Shown in pieces: positions 8,867-17,633 of a DNA stretch of 64,000 nucleotides. The notes beneath the pieces were generated by a model, which saw only the letters and a list, made by a program, of their open reading frames with translations, was not told where the DNA came from and made no database searches. The stretch covers positions 1,364,001 to 1,428,000 of the forward strand of contig NZ_PDJH01000001.1 in the NCBI RefSeq assembly GCF_002564025.1, read 5' to 3'. This DNA comes from Flavimobilis soli (GTDB taxonomy: Bacteria > Actinomycetota > Actinomycetes > Actinomycetales > Cellulomonadaceae). Positions within the stretch are counted from its first letter, which is position 1. Each line of letters opens with the position of its first letter. The translations under genes were made by a program, and so were the position numbers.

Positions 8867-10621
8867 ATGTCAGTCTCCGGCACGTCCACCCGTCTGACCC
8901 CCAGCACCCGCGAGGCCTCGCTCGAGGCGCTCCGTCAGAGCGCCACCACCCCGCTCGACGTCCTGGTCATCGGCGGCGGCGTGACCGGCGCCGGCATCGC
9001 CCTCGACGCCGTGACCCGCGGCCTGAGCACCGCCATCGTCGAGGCCCAGGACTGGGCCTCCGGCACGTCGAGCCGCTCGTCGAAGCTTGTGCACGGCGGC
9101 CTGCGCTACCTGCAGATGCTCGACTTCCACCTCGTGAAGGAGGCGCTCACCGAGCGCGACCTCCTCATCAACAAGCTGGCCCCGCACCTGGTCAAGCCCG
9201 TGTCGTTCCTCTACCCGCTCGAGCACAAGGTCTGGGAGCGCGCCTACGTCGGTGCCGGCGTCGCCCTCTACGACGGTCTCGCCACCCTCGCCCCGGGCAA
9301 GCGGGCCATGCCGTGGCACCGCCACCTGAGCCGCAAGGGCATGGAGCGTCTCTTCCCCGACCTGCGCCACGACGCCGCCGTCGGCGCGCTGCGGTACTGG
9401 GACGCGAGCGTCGACGACGCCCGCCTCGTCTCGACCCTCGTGCGCACCGCCGCGGGCTACGGCGCCCACGCCGCGAGCCGCACCCAGGTCGTCGAGCTCA
9501 CGAAGAACGCCCGTGGCCGCATCGACGGCGCCGTCCTCCAGGACCTCGAGACCGGCGAGAAGATCACCACGAAGGCGCGCCACGTCATCAACGCGACCGG
9601 CGTCTGGACCGAGGACACCGAGGCGCTCGCCGGAGGCTCCGGCGGCCTGCGCGTCCTCGCGTCGAAGGGCATCCACATCGTCGTCCCCCGGGACCGCATC
9701 CGCGGCAAGGTCGGCCTGATCCTCCAGACCGAGAAGTCCGTCCTCTTCGTGATCCCGTGGTCGCGCTACTGGGTCATCGGCACGACCGACACCCCGTGGG
9801 AGCAGGAGCTCACGCACCCGGTCGCGACCGCCGCTGACATCGACTACGTCCTCGACCACGCGAACGCCGTCCTCGCGGAGCCGCTGACCCGCGACGACAT
9901 CATCGGCACATGGGCGGGCCTGCGCCCGCTCCTGCAGCCGGGCACCAAGGAGGGCACGTCGTCGGCCAAGGTGTCGCGTGAGCACACCGTCGCCTCACCC
10001 GAGCCGGGCCTCACCGTCATCGCGGGCGGCAAGCTCACGACCTACCGGGTCATGGCCGAGGACGCTGTCGACTTCGCGCTCGGCGCGGAGGCGAGCCAGC
10101 TCCCGTCGGTGACGTCCAAGACGCCGCTGCTCGGCGCCGTCGGCCTCGAGGCCCAGCGCAACTGGGCGCGCACCCACGCATCCACGTACGGCTGGTCGAA
10201 CGCGATGCTGGACCATCTCTTCCACCGCTACGGCGCGCTCGTCGCGGACATCGTCGCGCTGTGCGAGGAAGACCCGAGCCTCGCCAAGCCGCTCGAGCAC
10301 GCACCCGCGTACCTCCGCGCCGAGATCTCCTACGCCGCGAGCCACGAGGGTGTCCTCCACCTCGAGGACGTGATGCTCCACCGCACGCGCCTCGTCTACG
10401 AGGAGCGCGACCGTGGCCTGGGTGCCGTCCCCGAGATCGTCGACATCATCGCCCCGATCCTGGGGTGGGACGACGAGCGCAAGGCCGCGGAGATCGCGTC
10501 CTACACCGCGCGCGCCGAGGCCGAGGAGGCTGCCTCCCACGACCTCGACGACGCGACCGCTGAGCAGACCCGCCTCAAGGCGGCTGACATCAGCCCGATG
10601 ACCACGCTCAGCTCTCGCTGA
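8867..10621 (+). CDS. glpD: Glycerol-3-phosphate dehydrogenase, aerobic, FAD-dependent
   Basis: GlpD oxidises glycerol 3-phosphate to dihydroxyacetone phosphate and passes electrons to the quinone pool at the membrane. From ATG 8867 the protein has 584 residues. It has the FAD-binding VLVIGGGVTGAGIALDAVTRG at about 33-53 (quoted in part), the family motif SSRSSKLVHGGLRYLQ, and IIGTWAGLRPLL and GGKLTTYR in the second half. An in-frame ATG at 8786 lies within the palindromic operator and would add 27 non-family residues. ATG 8867 has AAAGG just upstream and begins at the usual place. It heads the glpD-glpF-glpK cluster; a hairpin follows it, so expression of the later genes may be lower or separately driven. 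Confidence 0.96.
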   Translation: MSVSGTSTRLTPSTREASLEALRQSATTPLDVLVIGGGVTGAGIALDAVTRGLSTAIVEAQDWASGTSSRSSKLVHGGLRYLQMLDFHLVKEALTERDLLINKLAPHLVKPVSFLYPLEHKVWERAYVGAGVALYDGLATLAPGKRAMPWHRHLSRKGMERLFPDLRHDAAVGALRYWDASVDDARLVSTLVRTAAGYGAHAASRTQVVELTKNARGRIDGAVLQDLETGEKITTKARHVINATGVWTEDTEALAGGSGGLRVLASKGIHIVVPRDRIRGKVGLILQTEKSVLFVIPWSRYWVIGTTDTPWEQELTHPVATAADIDYVLDHANAVLAEPLTRDDIIGTWAGLRPLLQPGTKEGTSSAKVSREHTVASPEPGLTVIAGGKLTTYRVMAEDAVDFALGAEASQLPSVTSKTPLLGAVGLEAQRNWARTHASTYGWSNAMLDHLFHRYGALVADIVALCEEDPSLAKPLEHAPAYLRAEISYAASHEGVLHLEDVMLHRTRLVYEERDRGLGAVPEIVDIIAPILGWDDERKAAEIASYTARAEAEEAASHDLDDATAEQTRLKAADISPMTTLSSR

Positions 10622-10679
10622 GCGTCCAGGTCGGGGCCGGCGCCCGCCAGCCCCGACCGGCCGCCCTCGGGCGGTCCGG

Positions 10680-10702
10680 CCCGTCCGCGAGGGGCGGACG
10701 GG
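10680..10702 (+). terminator. GC-rich hairpin between glpD and glpF
   Basis: CCCGTCCGC and GCGGACGGG form a 9-bp stem with a 5-nt loop, followed by TTT. A second possible hairpin (GGTCGGGG ... CCCCGACC) lies upstream at about 10629-10658. Either could attenuate read-through from glpD or protect the 3' end. Confidence 0.5.
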
Positions 10703-10739
10703 TTTCCACGACAACGAAGTCAACGAAAGCGGGCACACC

Positions 10740-11471
10740 ATGACACTGACCGACATCTTCGTCTCCGAGGTGATCGGCACTGCGCTCCTGATCCTCCTCG
10801 GAGCCGGAGTCGTAGCCAACGTCGTCCTCCCCAAGAACAAGGGCTTCAACGCGGGATGGGTCGTCATCACCTTCGGATGGGGCCTCGCCGTCTACGCCGG
10901 CGTGTGGGCCGCATGGAAGTCTGGCGCACACCTCAACCCCGCCGTCACGTTCGGCATCATCGCGAACGGCCAGGACAACTACGTCGACGGCGTTCCCGTC
11001 AACCTCACGAGCACCCTCGTCTACCTCGCCGGTGAGATGATCGGCGCCTTCATCGGTGCGGTCCTCGCGTACCTCGCGTACAAGAAGCACTTCGACGACC
11101 CGGACGCCGACTCTGGCTCGAAGCTCGCGGTGTTCTCGACCGGCCCGGCGATCCGTTCCCACGGCTGGAACGTCGTCACGGAGGCCCTCGGCACGTTCGT
11201 GCTCGTGTTCGTCATCCTCCAGTTCGGCAACTCGCCGCACGAGCTCGGCCCGCTCGCCGTCGCGCTCCTCGTGGTCGGTATCGGCATGAGCCTCGGTGGT
11301 CCCACCGGCTACGCCATCAACCCTGCACGTGACCTCGCCCCGCGCATCGCTCACGCCATCCTCCCGATCAAGGGCAAGGGCTCGAGCGACTGGAACTACG
11401 CCTGGGTGCCGGTCGTCGGCCCGATCATCGGCGGCGTTCTCGCCGGCCTCCTGGCCACCGCCGTCGCCTGA
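10740..11471 (+). CDS. glpF: Glycerol uptake facilitator (aquaglyceroporin)
   Basis: A 243-residue MIP channel for passive glycerol entry. It has six predicted membrane helices and both NPA boxes, LNPAVTF (NPA at 66-68) and INPARDLAPR (NPA at 194-196). The Asp after the second NPA is the hallmark of glycerol-conducting members rather than pure water channels. The ATG start is 118 bp after glpD and preceded by GAAAGCGGG. It lies between glpD and glpK, the usual company for the facilitator, since GlpK traps entering glycerol as glycerol 3-phosphate. Confidence 0.96.
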   Translation: MTLTDIFVSEVIGTALLILLGAGVVANVVLPKNKGFNAGWVVITFGWGLAVYAGVWAAWKSGAHLNPAVTFGIIANGQDNYVDGVPVNLTSTLVYLAGEMIGAFIGAVLAYLAYKKHFDDPDADSGSKLAVFSTGPAIRSHGWNVVTEALGTFVLVFVILQFGNSPHELGPLAVALLVVGIGMSLGGPTGYAINPARDLAPRIAHAILPIKGKGSSDWNYAWVPVVGPIIGGVLAGLLATAVA

Positions 11472-11489
11472 CCCAGCCCTACCACGCCT

Positions 11490-11523
11490 GACGGGAGGCC
11501 GCCGTGAGCGGCGGCCTTCCGTC
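11490..11523 (+). terminator. Stem-loop between glpF and glpK
   Basis: GACGGGAGGCCGCCG and CGGCGGCCTTCCGTC flank a TGAG loop and form an almost perfect 15-bp stem, 44 bp before the glpK start. No T-tract follows. It may be a weak terminator or a 3' stabiliser of the glpF message. Confidence 0.5.
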
Positions 11524-11567
11524 GGCACACCTGAACTCCCGCACACCACGCGAAGGAAACCTGGACC

Positions 11568-13085
11568 ATGACGAAGAAGTACGTCCTTGCGATCGACCAG
11601 GGCACGACGAGCTCCCGGGCGATCCTCTTCACCCACGAGGGCACGATCCACTCGGTCGGCCAGCTCGAGCACGACCAGATCTTCCCGCAGGCCGGCTGGG
11701 TCGAGCACAACCCGGAGCAGATCTGGAACAACGTCCGCGAGGCCGTCGGCATCGCGCTGACGCGCGGCAACGCCACCCACGAGGACATCGCCGCCGTCGG
11801 CATCACGAACCAGCGCGAGACCGCGGTCGTGTGGGACAAGACGACCGGCAAGCCCGTCTACAACGCGATCGTCTGGCAGGACACCCGCACCCAGAAGATC
11901 GTCGACGAGCTGGGCGGTGACGACGGGCCCGAGAAGTACAAGGACATCGTCGGCCTCCCCCTCGCGACCTACTTCTCCGGCCCGAAGGTCAAGTGGATCC
12001 TCGACAACGTCGACGGCGCCCGCGAGGCCGCCGAGCGCGGCGACCTGCTGTTCGGCAACACCGACACCTGGGTCCTGTGGAACATGACGGGCGGCCCCGA
12101 GGGCGGCGTGCACGTCACCGACGTCACCAACGCGTCGCGCACGATGCTCATGAACATCGACTCGCTCACCTGGAACGAGGACATCGCGAACGACATGGGC
12201 ATCCCCATGTCGATGCTCCCCGAGATCCGTTCGTCGTCCGAGGTATACGGCCACGGGCGCTCGCGCGGCATGGTCCCCGGCGTGCCGATCGCTGGCATCC
12301 TCGGCGACCAGCAGGCGGCGACGTTCGGCCAGGCGTGCTTCGAGGTCGGTACGGCCAAGAACACGTACGGCACGGGCAACTTCATGCTCCTCAACACCGG
12401 CACGGAGCCGGTGCGCTCCGAGAACGGCCTGCTGACGACGGTCTGCTACAAGATCGGCGACCAGCCAGCGGTGTACGCGCTCGAGGGTTCGATCGCGGTG
12501 ACGGGCTCGCTCGTGCAGTGGCTGCGGGACAACCTCGGCATGTTCGACGACGCCCCGGACATCGAGCACCTCGCTCGCAAGGTGGACGACAACGGTGGTG
12601 CGTACTTCGTGCCGGCGTTCTCGGGCCTGTTCGCGCCGCACTGGCGCTCGGACGCGCGCGGTGCGCTCGTCGGCCTGACGCGGTACGTCAACAAGAACCA
12701 CATCGCGCGTGCGGCTCTGGAGGCCACGGCCTTCCAGACGCGCGAGGTCCTCGACGCGATGAACGCCGACTCGGGTGTCCCGCTCAAGGAGCTCAAGGTC
12801 GACGGCGGCATGGTGTCCAACGAGCTGCTCATGCAGTTCCAGGCGGACATCCTCGACGTCGAGGTCGTGCGTCCGAAGGTCGCGGAGACGACGGCGCTCG
12901 GTGCGGCCTATGCGGCCGGCATCGCCGTCGGGTTCTGGGAGGGCGAGCAGGACGTCCGCGACAACTGGGCCGAGGGCGGCCGCTGGAAGCCGACGATCGA
13001 GCCGGAGGAGCGCGACCGTCAGTACCGCCTCTGGAAGAAGGCCGTCACGAAGACCCTCGACTGGGTCGACGACGACGTGAAGTAG
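11568..13085 (+). CDS. glpK: Glycerol kinase
   Basis: GlpK phosphorylates glycerol to glycerol 3-phosphate. The 505-residue protein is full length and collinear with the FGGY family. The N-terminal phosphate block is [34 protein letters not shown] is present, as are the first FGGY signature region [12 protein letters not shown] and the second block [19 protein letters not shown]. The start is ATG 11568, preceded by GAAGGAAA. The gene completes the glycerol catabolic cluster and ends at a strong inverted repeat. Confidence 0.97.
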   Translation: MTKKYVLAIDQGTTSSRAILFTHEGTIHSVGQLEHDQIFPQAGWVEHNPEQIWNNVREAVGIALTRGNATHEDIAAVGITNQRETAVVWDKTTGKPVYNAIVWQDTRTQKIVDELGGDDGPEKYKDIVGLPLATYFSGPKVKWILDNVDGAREAAERGDLLFGNTDTWVLWNMTGGPEGGVHVTDVTNASRTMLMNIDSLTWNEDIANDMGIPMSMLPEIRSSSEVYGHGRSRGMVPGVPIAGILGDQQAATFGQACFEVGTAKNTYGTGNFMLLNTGTEPVRSENGLLTTVCYKIGDQPAVYALEGSIAVTGSLVQWLRDNLGMFDDAPDIEHLARKVDDNGGAYFVPAFSGLFAPHWRSDARGALVGLTRYVNKNHIARAALEATAFQTREVLDAMNADSGVPLKELKVDGGMVSNELLMQFQADILDVEVVRPKVAETTALGAAYAAGIAVGFWEGEQDVRDNWAEGGRWKPTIEPEERDRQYRLWKKAVTKTLDWVDDDVK

Positions 13086-13099
13086 TCCGCCTTCACCAC

Positions 13100-13142
13100 G
13101 GATCGCCCGTCCGCACACGTCACGTGTGCAGGCGGGCGATCC
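13100..13142 (+). terminator. Terminator-like inverted repeat after glpK
   Basis: GGATCGCCCG (13100-13109) pairs with CGGGCGATCC (13133-13142), and CGCACACGT with ACGTGTG inside it, giving a long imperfect stem. It begins 14 bp after the glpK stop and lies between convergent genes. A loose second copy of the GGGCGATCCG arm follows at about 13195. The rest of the gap to 13274 shows no gene. Confidence 0.7.
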
Positions 13143-13274
13143 GTCTGTCCGGGCGTTTTGGCCGATCGCTCGGATGCACGCGTCACGTGGGGATCCGGGC
13201 GATCCGTCGGCTGGGGCCAGCCGGCCCGGGGCGGAGCCGTCCGGGTCGGGTGGAGCCGGCCGGGGCGGGCGGCT

Positions 13275-14459
13275 TCAGAGGGTGGGCTGGCACTCCCCCG
13301 AGCCAAGGATGGCAAGACCCGCACGGTCCCCCGGGCCCCAGGTCGTCTGCGACGAGTCGTGGGGGTGCATCAGCGCTGTCGTGTCCTCGACGTGGTCGAG
13401 CCCCAGGAGGTGACCGACCTCGTGCCGCAGCACCTGGACGTAGGCAGGCTCGCCCGCGTATCGGGGGTAGGCCAGCATCGTCGTGTCGATCGCGACGGCG
13501 CCCGTGACGTACCCGGCTTTGCCGCCCACCTCGAGCGCGGACGCCCCGCCCAGTCCCGCGGTGCGGCCTGCCAGCTCCGGGATCTCGCTCTCGTCGGCGA
13601 ACCCGACGATCACGGGCGCCCACTGCCCGCCGTAGCGGTCGGGCTGGTACGCCTCGCGCTCGAAGCTCACGCGCTCGGTGGTCGGGCCGTCGAGCACGAA
13701 CGTGAGCCCCGACAGCTCGCTCGCCTCGGCGAGCACGTGGCTCACCCAGTCGACGAAGTCGTCAGGAGCCTGGGCGGTGTCGACGACGACGTGGATCGGG
13801 CGGCAGGGCGACCAGGTCACCGGCGTGTCGTGGTGCGTGTCGAGGAAGGCGTAGGAGCCCTCGAGGCCCGCCGTGCTGACGGCGGGAAGCAGGCGCTCCG
13901 GCTGCTCCTCGAACCCGGGGGGCGGGCCCTGCTGAGACGTCACGCGCGGCATCGCCGCGTGGTCCGAGAGCGCGACGGCGAGCGATGGGTCGACCTTTCC
14001 CGTCCCCCAGCGGTCGTAGCTGACGATGAGCGCGACGACGACGATCACGATCGTGATGAAGCCGGTGAGCGGGTTGCTGTCCTTCCGTGCACGCACGGGC
14101 ACCGGCGCCCGCCAGGCCTCCGGCGGGGCCTGCCGCGCGCGCACCCGACCCGCCTTACGGTCGTACCGCGTGAACGCCCGGGCCAGGTCCTCGTCCTGCC
14201 GCAGCTGCCGCTCCATCGCGGCCCAGGTCGCGTCGACGTCCTGAGGAGTCCACGACGTCGCGCCAGGCGTGCTGCTCGCGGGGACGCCCGGGTTCGCGGT
14301 CGGCTCGGGCTCCGGTGACCACGACAGCGTCTCGTCGCCCCCGGCGGCGTCGTCGCCCCCGGCGGCGTCGTCGCGCCGCGGGTCCCCGGGGGGAGTCGCG
14401 GGGTCGCCGGGCGCAGTCACCCCCTCATCGTTGCCTATCGGGCGAGACACGTCACCCAC
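13275..14459 (-). CDS. Membrane-anchored matrixin-like zinc metalloprotease
   Basis: A 394-residue protein. The N-terminal 130 residues are cytoplasmic and low complexity, with a tandem DDAAGG repeat near residue 32. One membrane helix (FITIVIVVVALIVSY) lies at about 136-150, and an extracytoplasmic domain of about 240 residues follows. That domain ends with HEVGHLLGLDH, the HExxHxxGxxH zinc-binding site of the matrixin/astacin-like clan, and a later ALMHP Met-turn. CRPIHVVVDT at the start of the domain fits the first strand. The likely role is proteolysis at the cell surface; no substrate is suggested by the neighbours, which are glpK (convergent) and a peptidase gene (divergent). Confidence 0.85.
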   Translation of the reverse strand: MGDVSRPIGNDEGVTAPGDPATPPGDPRRDDAAGGDDAAGGDETLSWSPEPEPTANPGVPASSTPGATSWTPQDVDATWAAMERQLRQDEDLARAFTRYDRKAGRVRARQAPPEAWRAPVPVRARKDSNPLTGFITIVIVVVALIVSYDRWGTGKVDPSLAVALSDHAAMPRVTSQQGPPPGFEEQPERLLPAVSTAGLEGSYAFLDTHHDTPVTWSPCRPIHVVVDTAQAPDDFVDWVSHVLAEASELSGLTFVLDGPTTERVSFEREAYQPDRYGGQWAPVIVGFADESEIPELAGRTAGLGGASALEVGGKAGYVTGAVAIDTTMLAYPRYAGEPAYVQVLRHEVGHLLGLDHVEDTTALMHPHDSSQTTWGPGDRAGLAILGSGECQPTL

Positions 14460-14590
14460 GTCGTTCGTCCCGCCGCTTCCACATCCGCTCCTCTGCCCGG
14501 TGTCCCCGCGACAGCGGCGAGTGGCGAGTGGCGAGTGGCGCCAGCCGTGACCATCGCATCTCGTCAGGGTGCGGGTGGGAGCATGGGCTC

Positions 14591-15901
14591 ATGAGCCTTC
14601 ACCGCCTGCCCGGTATCCGTGCCGTCGACCACGTCGTGACGGTCCCGCTCGTCCACGGCGACGAGTCCGACACGCGCACGATCACGGTGCTCGCGCGCGA
14701 GCTCGTCTCGGCGACCCGCGCGGGCGACGACCTGCCTCTCCTCCTCTTCTTGCAGGGCGGACCCGGCGGCAGGTCTCCGCGCCCGCTCGGGAGCGACGGC
14801 TGGTGGGCTGCGGCGCTCGACCGGTTCCGTGTCGTGCTGCTCGACCAGCGCGGGACGGGGCGTTCGACACCAGTCACCGCGGCAACCATGGCGGCGCTCG
14901 CAGACGGCGCGGGCTCGGACCCGGCTGCCCAGGCCGCGGCGCAGGCGGAGTACCTCGCGCACTTCCGCGCGGACGCGATCGTCGCCGACGCCGAGGCCGT
15001 GCGTCGGCAGGTCTACGGCGGGCGCCGGTGGACGACGCTCGGCCAGTCGTACGGCGGCTTCCTCACGCTCACCTACCTGTCCCGGCACCCCGAGGCGCTC
15101 GACGCGTGCCTCGTGACGGGTGGCCTCGCGAGCATCCACCCGGACGCGACGGCCCTCTACACGAACACGTGGGCGCGGACGCTGGTGAAGAACGAGGCGA
15201 TGCGCCGCCGCCACGCGGGCGACGCGGAGATCCTCGCGCGCGTCGCCGACGTGCTCGACGCAGGCGAGACGCGCCTGCCGAACGGCGACGTCGTCTCCGT
15301 GCGCCGCCTGCAGTCGCTCGGCATGGACCTCGGCATGAAGGCCGGTGCGGACCGCATCCACTGGCTGCTCGACGACGCGTTCCTGCCCGACGGCGCGCCC
15401 GGTTCGGACGAGCGCCTCTCCGACACCTTCCTCGCCGGGCTCGAAGCCGCGACGGGCTTCCGCACGAACCCGCTCTACGCGGTGCTGCACGAGTCCATCT
15501 ACGCGAGCGGCGACGCCGTCACGCCGTGGGCGGCCTCCGCGACGATGCCGCCCGAGTTCTCACCCGACGCACGGCCGCTCCAGCTCACGGGCGAGATGAT
15601 CCTGCCCTGGATGTTCGAGGAGATCTCCGAGCTGCGGCCGTTCCGTGCGGCGACCGAGGCGCTCCACGCGCGCTCGTCGTGGCCCGAGCTGTACGACCGC
15701 GAGCGCCTCGCCTCGAACGACGTGCCTGTCGTCGCGGCGGTCTACCACGACGACATGTTCGTCCCGGCGGACCTGTCGCTCGCGACGGCGACCGAGGTCG
15801 GCAACGTGCGCACGTGGATCACGAACGAGCACGAGCACGACGGTCTGCGCGTGGGCAACGCGCTGCCGCACCTGCTCGGCATGCTCGACGAGGGGCTGTA
15901 G
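14591..15901 (+). CDS. pip: Proline iminopeptidase-like alpha/beta hydrolase (S33)
   Basis: A 436-residue serine hydrolase of the prolyl aminopeptidase family, which releases N-terminal proline from peptides. Seen: the oxyanion segment FLQGGPGGRSP at about 53-63, LLDQRGTGRSTP, and the nucleophile elbow GQSYGGF with Ser153. A long cap domain is followed by the C-terminal PVVAAVYHDDMFV and HEHDGLRVGNALPHL, which supply the acid and His. The ATG at 14591 follows GGTGCGGGTGGGAG. Its last 133 bp occur again at 17502-17634 in diverged form (see the copy entry), which shows that DNA was inserted immediately downstream. Confidence 0.9.
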   Translation: MSLHRLPGIRAVDHVVTVPLVHGDESDTRTITVLARELVSATRAGDDLPLLLFLQGGPGGRSPRPLGSDGWWAAALDRFRVVLLDQRGTGRSTPVTAATMAALADGAGSDPAAQAAAQAEYLAHFRADAIVADAEAVRRQVYGGRRWTTLGQSYGGFLTLTYLSRHPEALDACLVTGGLASIHPDATALYTNTWARTLVKNEAMRRRHAGDAEILARVADVLDAGETRLPNGDVVSVRRLQSLGMDLGMKAGADRIHWLLDDAFLPDGAPGSDERLSDTFLAGLEAATGFRTNPLYAVLHESIYASGDAVTPWAASATMPPEFSPDARPLQLTGEMILPWMFEEISELRPFRAATEALHARSSWPELYDRERLASNDVPVVAAVYHDDMFVPADLSLATATEVGNVRTWITNEHEHDGLRVGNALPHLLGMLDEGL

Positions 15902-15907
15902 CGCCGC

Positions 15908-15965
15908 GCCGTCAGGCCGGGGCGTGCCGCTCGAGGAAGCGGTACACCTCGCCGTCGTCGACGCC
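15908..15965 (-). pseudogene. Second copy of the 3' end of the ramB-like gene
   Basis: These 58 bp match 18423-18480, the 3' end of the RamB-like gene, at 57 of 58 positions and in the same orientation. They encode the final [17 protein letters not shown] and stop. Similarity stops abruptly at 15965, and the upstream frame then meets TGA. The fragment sits 6 bp after the pip stop, where the intact ramB-like gene would lie if nothing had been inserted. The 234 bp from 15966 to 16199 hold no other feature I can support beyond a possible promoter for the next gene. Confidence 0.85.
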
Positions 15966-16199
15966 AGAGCCTCAGGGGGTACCTGGACGGCTCCCGGGAT
16001 CGCCGGCCGCGCCATCGTGGAGCATCGGCGGGGTTGCACGCTCTCGAGTCGCCATTCACGCCGCAGGCACGTTGCCGAAGACACTTCTCCAAGGATCCGA
16101 GGACAGAGGGTAGAAGTTCCTCAAGTCCGACGCTAGGTTGATTCCGTGCGCTCCGCAGGGGGAGCGAGCCGACCCTACGAGGGGCGACTTGAGAGAGAG

Positions 16200-17186
16200 A
16201 TGACAACCTCTACCCGCACGACAATCACCTTCGCCACAGCTGCGGCGATTCTCATAAGTTCCACTGGCATCGCACAGGCCCACGACCCAAACGCCGCCGC
16301 CAATGAAGTCGCCCAGAGCATCGCTACTGTAGCGCCCGAGGTTGGCACATTGATCGATCCGACAGAATTGGGCGATAAGTTCCGCGCGTCCAGCACTCAC
16401 ACCCGCATCACAATCCCCACTGAGGGCGACGGCCAGATCGAGGTCGCATCTGCAGACCCATCAGTTCCTGAGATTGCCGTTGAGCTCCCAGATCTCGTAC
16501 GATCAAGTTCCGGCAGCCAGGCTGACGACGGAACTGTGGTTCTTGAAAGTGACGACAACGCCTCGATCGCCGTGCAGGGGATCGCTGACGGATCGTTCCG
16601 ACTTCTTTCAGTGCTGGAGGGGCGAAGCGCAGAAGAACGGTACACATACCGTTTCGTGGGGGCCGATCTCCAATCGCAAGAGGACGGCTCTGTGCTGGTT
16701 CTCGGACATGGTGCGACGATTGGAGCAATCGAGGCGCCTTGGGCGCGCGACGCTGACGGACGAGAGGTTCCGACTCGGTACGAAGTGAGCGGTGACAATC
16801 TGGTCCAGGTCATAGATCACAGGTCCGGCGATTTCACCTACCCGATCACAGCAGACCCTTACGCATCGATCGGAATTGGCGTCTACATTCATTTCACTCG
16901 TGCAGAGACCAAGACCCTTGCCAACTCGGTCGGCGGAGCATCTGGCATTGGCGCGTTCTGCACGGCATGGGCCATCAAGCTGGCGAAGACTCCCGCGAGT
17001 GCAGCTGCGGGTGCGGTCCTCTCAGGGGCATGCCTTGTTGGCGGGCTTCGATTGGTATACCACGCCGGCAAGGCGGAGAACTCTAGCCCCAAGAAGTGCC
17101 TCTATCTGCGATACATCGGCGTCGGCACGACGGTCGTGCCCCAGTACCTCCACGTCGGCGAGTACCGGGACTCACGATGCAAATGA
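16200..17186 (+). CDS. Secreted protein, possible bacteriocin-type precursor
   Basis: A 328-residue exported protein of unknown function with base composition clearly poorer in GC than its neighbours. Residues 1-27 are a signal peptide ending AQA. The middle (28-220) is an acidic, strand-rich region ending in DFTYPITADP (211-220), a block I associate with a family of actinobacterial exported proteins. The last 108 residues are different: FTRAETK, then glycine- and alanine-rich amphipathic segments (GGASGIGAFC, SAAAGAVLSGACLVGG), then AENSSPKKCLYLRY, with four cysteines in total. A long leader followed by a small Cys-containing, Gly-zipper tail suggests a membrane-active peptide released by cleavage; this is inference. 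ATG 16200 follows GAGAGAGAG. It overlaps the next gene by ATGA. Confidence 0.75.
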   Translation: MTTSTRTTITFATAAAILISSTGIAQAHDPNAAANEVAQSIATVAPEVGTLIDPTELGDKFRASSTHTRITIPTEGDGQIEVASADPSVPEIAVELPDLVRSSSGSQADDGTVVLESDDNASIAVQGIADGSFRLLSVLEGRSAEERYTYRFVGADLQSQEDGSVLVLGHGATIGAIEAPWARDADGREVPTRYEVSGDNLVQVIDHRSGDFTYPITADPYASIGIGVYIHFTRAETKTLANSVGGASGIGAFCTAWAIKLAKTPASAAAGAVLSGACLVGGLRLVYHAGKAENSSPKKCLYLRYIGVGTTVVPQYLHVGEYRDSRCK

Positions 17187-17386
17187 GCGCCAAGACTCTG
17201 ACGATCTGCTGGTGGGCGGCCATGGTGACATGCGGCGCGATGGTTGTTGCCACCTTCCTCACCGTGGGATCCCCCGCGAACGGGTACTTCACGGCGGGCG
17301 CTCTCATATCGATGCTCATATCGGTCTTCTTTAGTGGAAGGCCGCGGGGGCAGCGAGGTCCCACTCGGAACAAGGGGTCGGACTGA
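17183..17386 (+). CDS. Small two-helix membrane protein, possible immunity partner
   Basis: A 67-residue protein with two membrane helices (about 5-26, LTICWWAAMVTCGAMVVATFL, quoted to its last residue by position only beyond 20, and about 32-50, YFTAGALISMLISVFF) and a basic C-terminal tail (GRPRGQRGPTRNKG). Its ATG overlaps the stop of the secreted-protein gene in an ATGA arrangement, so the two are translationally coupled. A second in-frame ATG at 17177 would add two residues. Small membrane proteins coded directly after a secreted toxin precursor are often immunity proteins; that role is inferred from position and topology only. It shares the low GC of the upstream gene. Confidence 0.65.
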   Translation: MSAKTLTICWWAAMVTCGAMVVATFLTVGSPANGYFTAGALISMLISVFFSGRPRGQRGPTRNKGSD

Positions 17387-17416
17387 CAGCAGCAGAGTCC
17401 TCACCACTACATGCCC

Positions 17417-17459
17417 CACTCGGGCGATTCACCATTGCTGGCGCTGGATCGCCCGGGTG
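17417..17459 (+). terminator. Terminator-like hairpin after the secreted/small-membrane gene pair
   Basis: CACTCGGGCGAT (17417-17428) pairs with ATCGCCCGGGTG (17448-17459) around a 19-nt loop, with one T-G pair. It lies 31 bp after the stop of the small membrane protein and closes the inserted two-gene unit. Confidence 0.6.
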
Positions 17460-17486
17460 TGAGCATGCCCTCGTGAGTGGGCCGCG

Positions 17487-17633
17487 GCGACGATGCCGCC
17501 AGACCTGTCGCTCGCGACAGCCGTCGAGGTCGGCAACGTGCGCACGTGGATCACCAACGAGCACGAGCACGACGGCCTGCGCGTGGGCGATGCGCTCCAG
17601 CACCTGCTCGGCATGCTCGACGAAGGGCTCTAG
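17487..17633 (+). pseudogene. Partial second copy of the pip 3' end
   Basis: Positions 17502-17634 match 15770-15902, the end of the pip gene, with 12 differences in 133 bp by my count. The copy still encodes DLSLATAVEVGNVRTWITNE through the stop. Just upstream, GCGACGATGCCGCC (17487-17500) matches pip about 217 bp earlier than expected (near 15540), so the copy also carries an internal deletion. No start codon or complete domain remains. Its divergence argues against a very recent duplication and for DNA imported from a related pip locus. Confidence 0.85.

Noticed and set aside
15966..17480. Insertion sequence or phage element as the origin of the low-GC insert
   Set aside because: No transposase, integrase, terminal inverted repeats or target-site duplication is visible; the borders are partial gene copies instead.
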